From a virus: DNA of 20,349 nucleotides. Positions 20,264 through 20,349 of the stretch are shown here, in pieces (the stretch's first letter is position 1; each line of letters starts with the position of its first letter). The notes beneath the pieces were generated by a model that was given only the letters and a program-made list of their open reading frames with translations, had not been told where the DNA came from and made no database searches. The translations under genes and the position numbers were made by a program. The DNA is taken from IMG/VR virus record IMGVR_UViG_3300035665_001758, positions 1-20,349 of that record. One strand, 5' to 3'.

Positions 20264-20349
20264 ATGAACGGCTACGCGATCTTCGGCCAGCCCCCGCAGT
20301 TCCACAACACCCGCGGCGGCGCTGGCTACATCAGCGCCGGCAAGCCCAG
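20264..20349 (+). CDS. Start of a rightward repressor-controlled gene (partial)
   Basis: ATG 20264, with GAAGGA about 8 nt upstream, opens a frame to the window edge (28 codons; begins MNGYAIFGQPPQFHNTRGG). I do not recognise the product; the visible piece is Gly-rich and non-helical. The operator-overlapped promoter upstream shows it is switched with the lytic genes, so it may be an antirepressor, excision or other early lytic function. The rest lies outside the window. Confidence 0.6.
   Translation, partial: MNGYAIFGQPPQFHNTRGGAGYISAGKP

Noticed and set aside
1-20349. CRISPR array, tRNA, IS element, integrase, att site, diversity-generating retroelement
   Set aside because: I looked for regular repeats, cloverleaf arms, transposase or tyrosine-recombinase motifs and a reverse transcriptase, and found none.

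Overview
The window looks like a tailed-phage genome or prophage from a GC-rich proteobacterium. Almost every gene from the right end to the left edge is read leftward in one tightly packed array of head-to-tail genes, most overlapping by 1-10 nt (ATGA, GTGA, TGATG). Gene content suggests a temperate podovirus-like phage: large P22-type portal, PBSX-type large terminase, SU10/DUF5309-type capsid protein and an SU10-type head-tail adaptor. A Burkholderiales host is an inference from protein style and base composition. I see no integrase, lysis genes, tRNA or att site, so the element continues past both edges.

Layout from right to left. (1) Immunity switch, 19463-20349: a rightward cI-like repressor and a leftward cro-like gene share an operator region. 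The 10-bp palindrome AAGCATGCTT (one copy with one change) lies twice between them and again in a second promoter beyond the repressor, ahead of a rightward gene cut by the window edge. (2) Early region, about 13631-19463: Cys-rich protein, HNH-AP2 endonuclease, two winged-helix proteins, SNF2-type helicase, DNA methyltransferase, replication-initiator-like protein, small Cys-rich and HTH proteins, Holliday-junction-resolvase-like nuclease, a sigma-region-4-like putative late regulator and a small acidic protein. (3) A 164-nt gap at 13467-13630 with a leftward intrinsic terminator and a 13-nt perfect inverted repeat, separating early from late genes. (4) Late region, 1-13466: small and large terminase, coiled-coil protein, portal, a five-gene surface/receptor-type block that includes an SGNH (sialate-O-acetylesterase-like) hydrolase and a jelly-roll-like protein, two small proteins, scaffold and major capsid protein. 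Then comes a strong terminator, a small post-capsid protein, four sugar-modifying genes (TPR-GT9-like, GT8-like and GT4-like glycosyltransferases, SAM methyltransferase), and the start of the head-tail adaptor.

The two most interesting elements are the four-gene glycosylation cassette embedded between capsid and adaptor genes, which could build and methylate a glycan on the virion or on the host surface, and the repeated operator/promoter module. In that module the repressor and Cro share nearly the same recognition helix, the two main promoters have the same TTGCGC-N17-(T/A-rich) design with the operator against the -10, and the transcripts of both switch genes appear to be leaderless.
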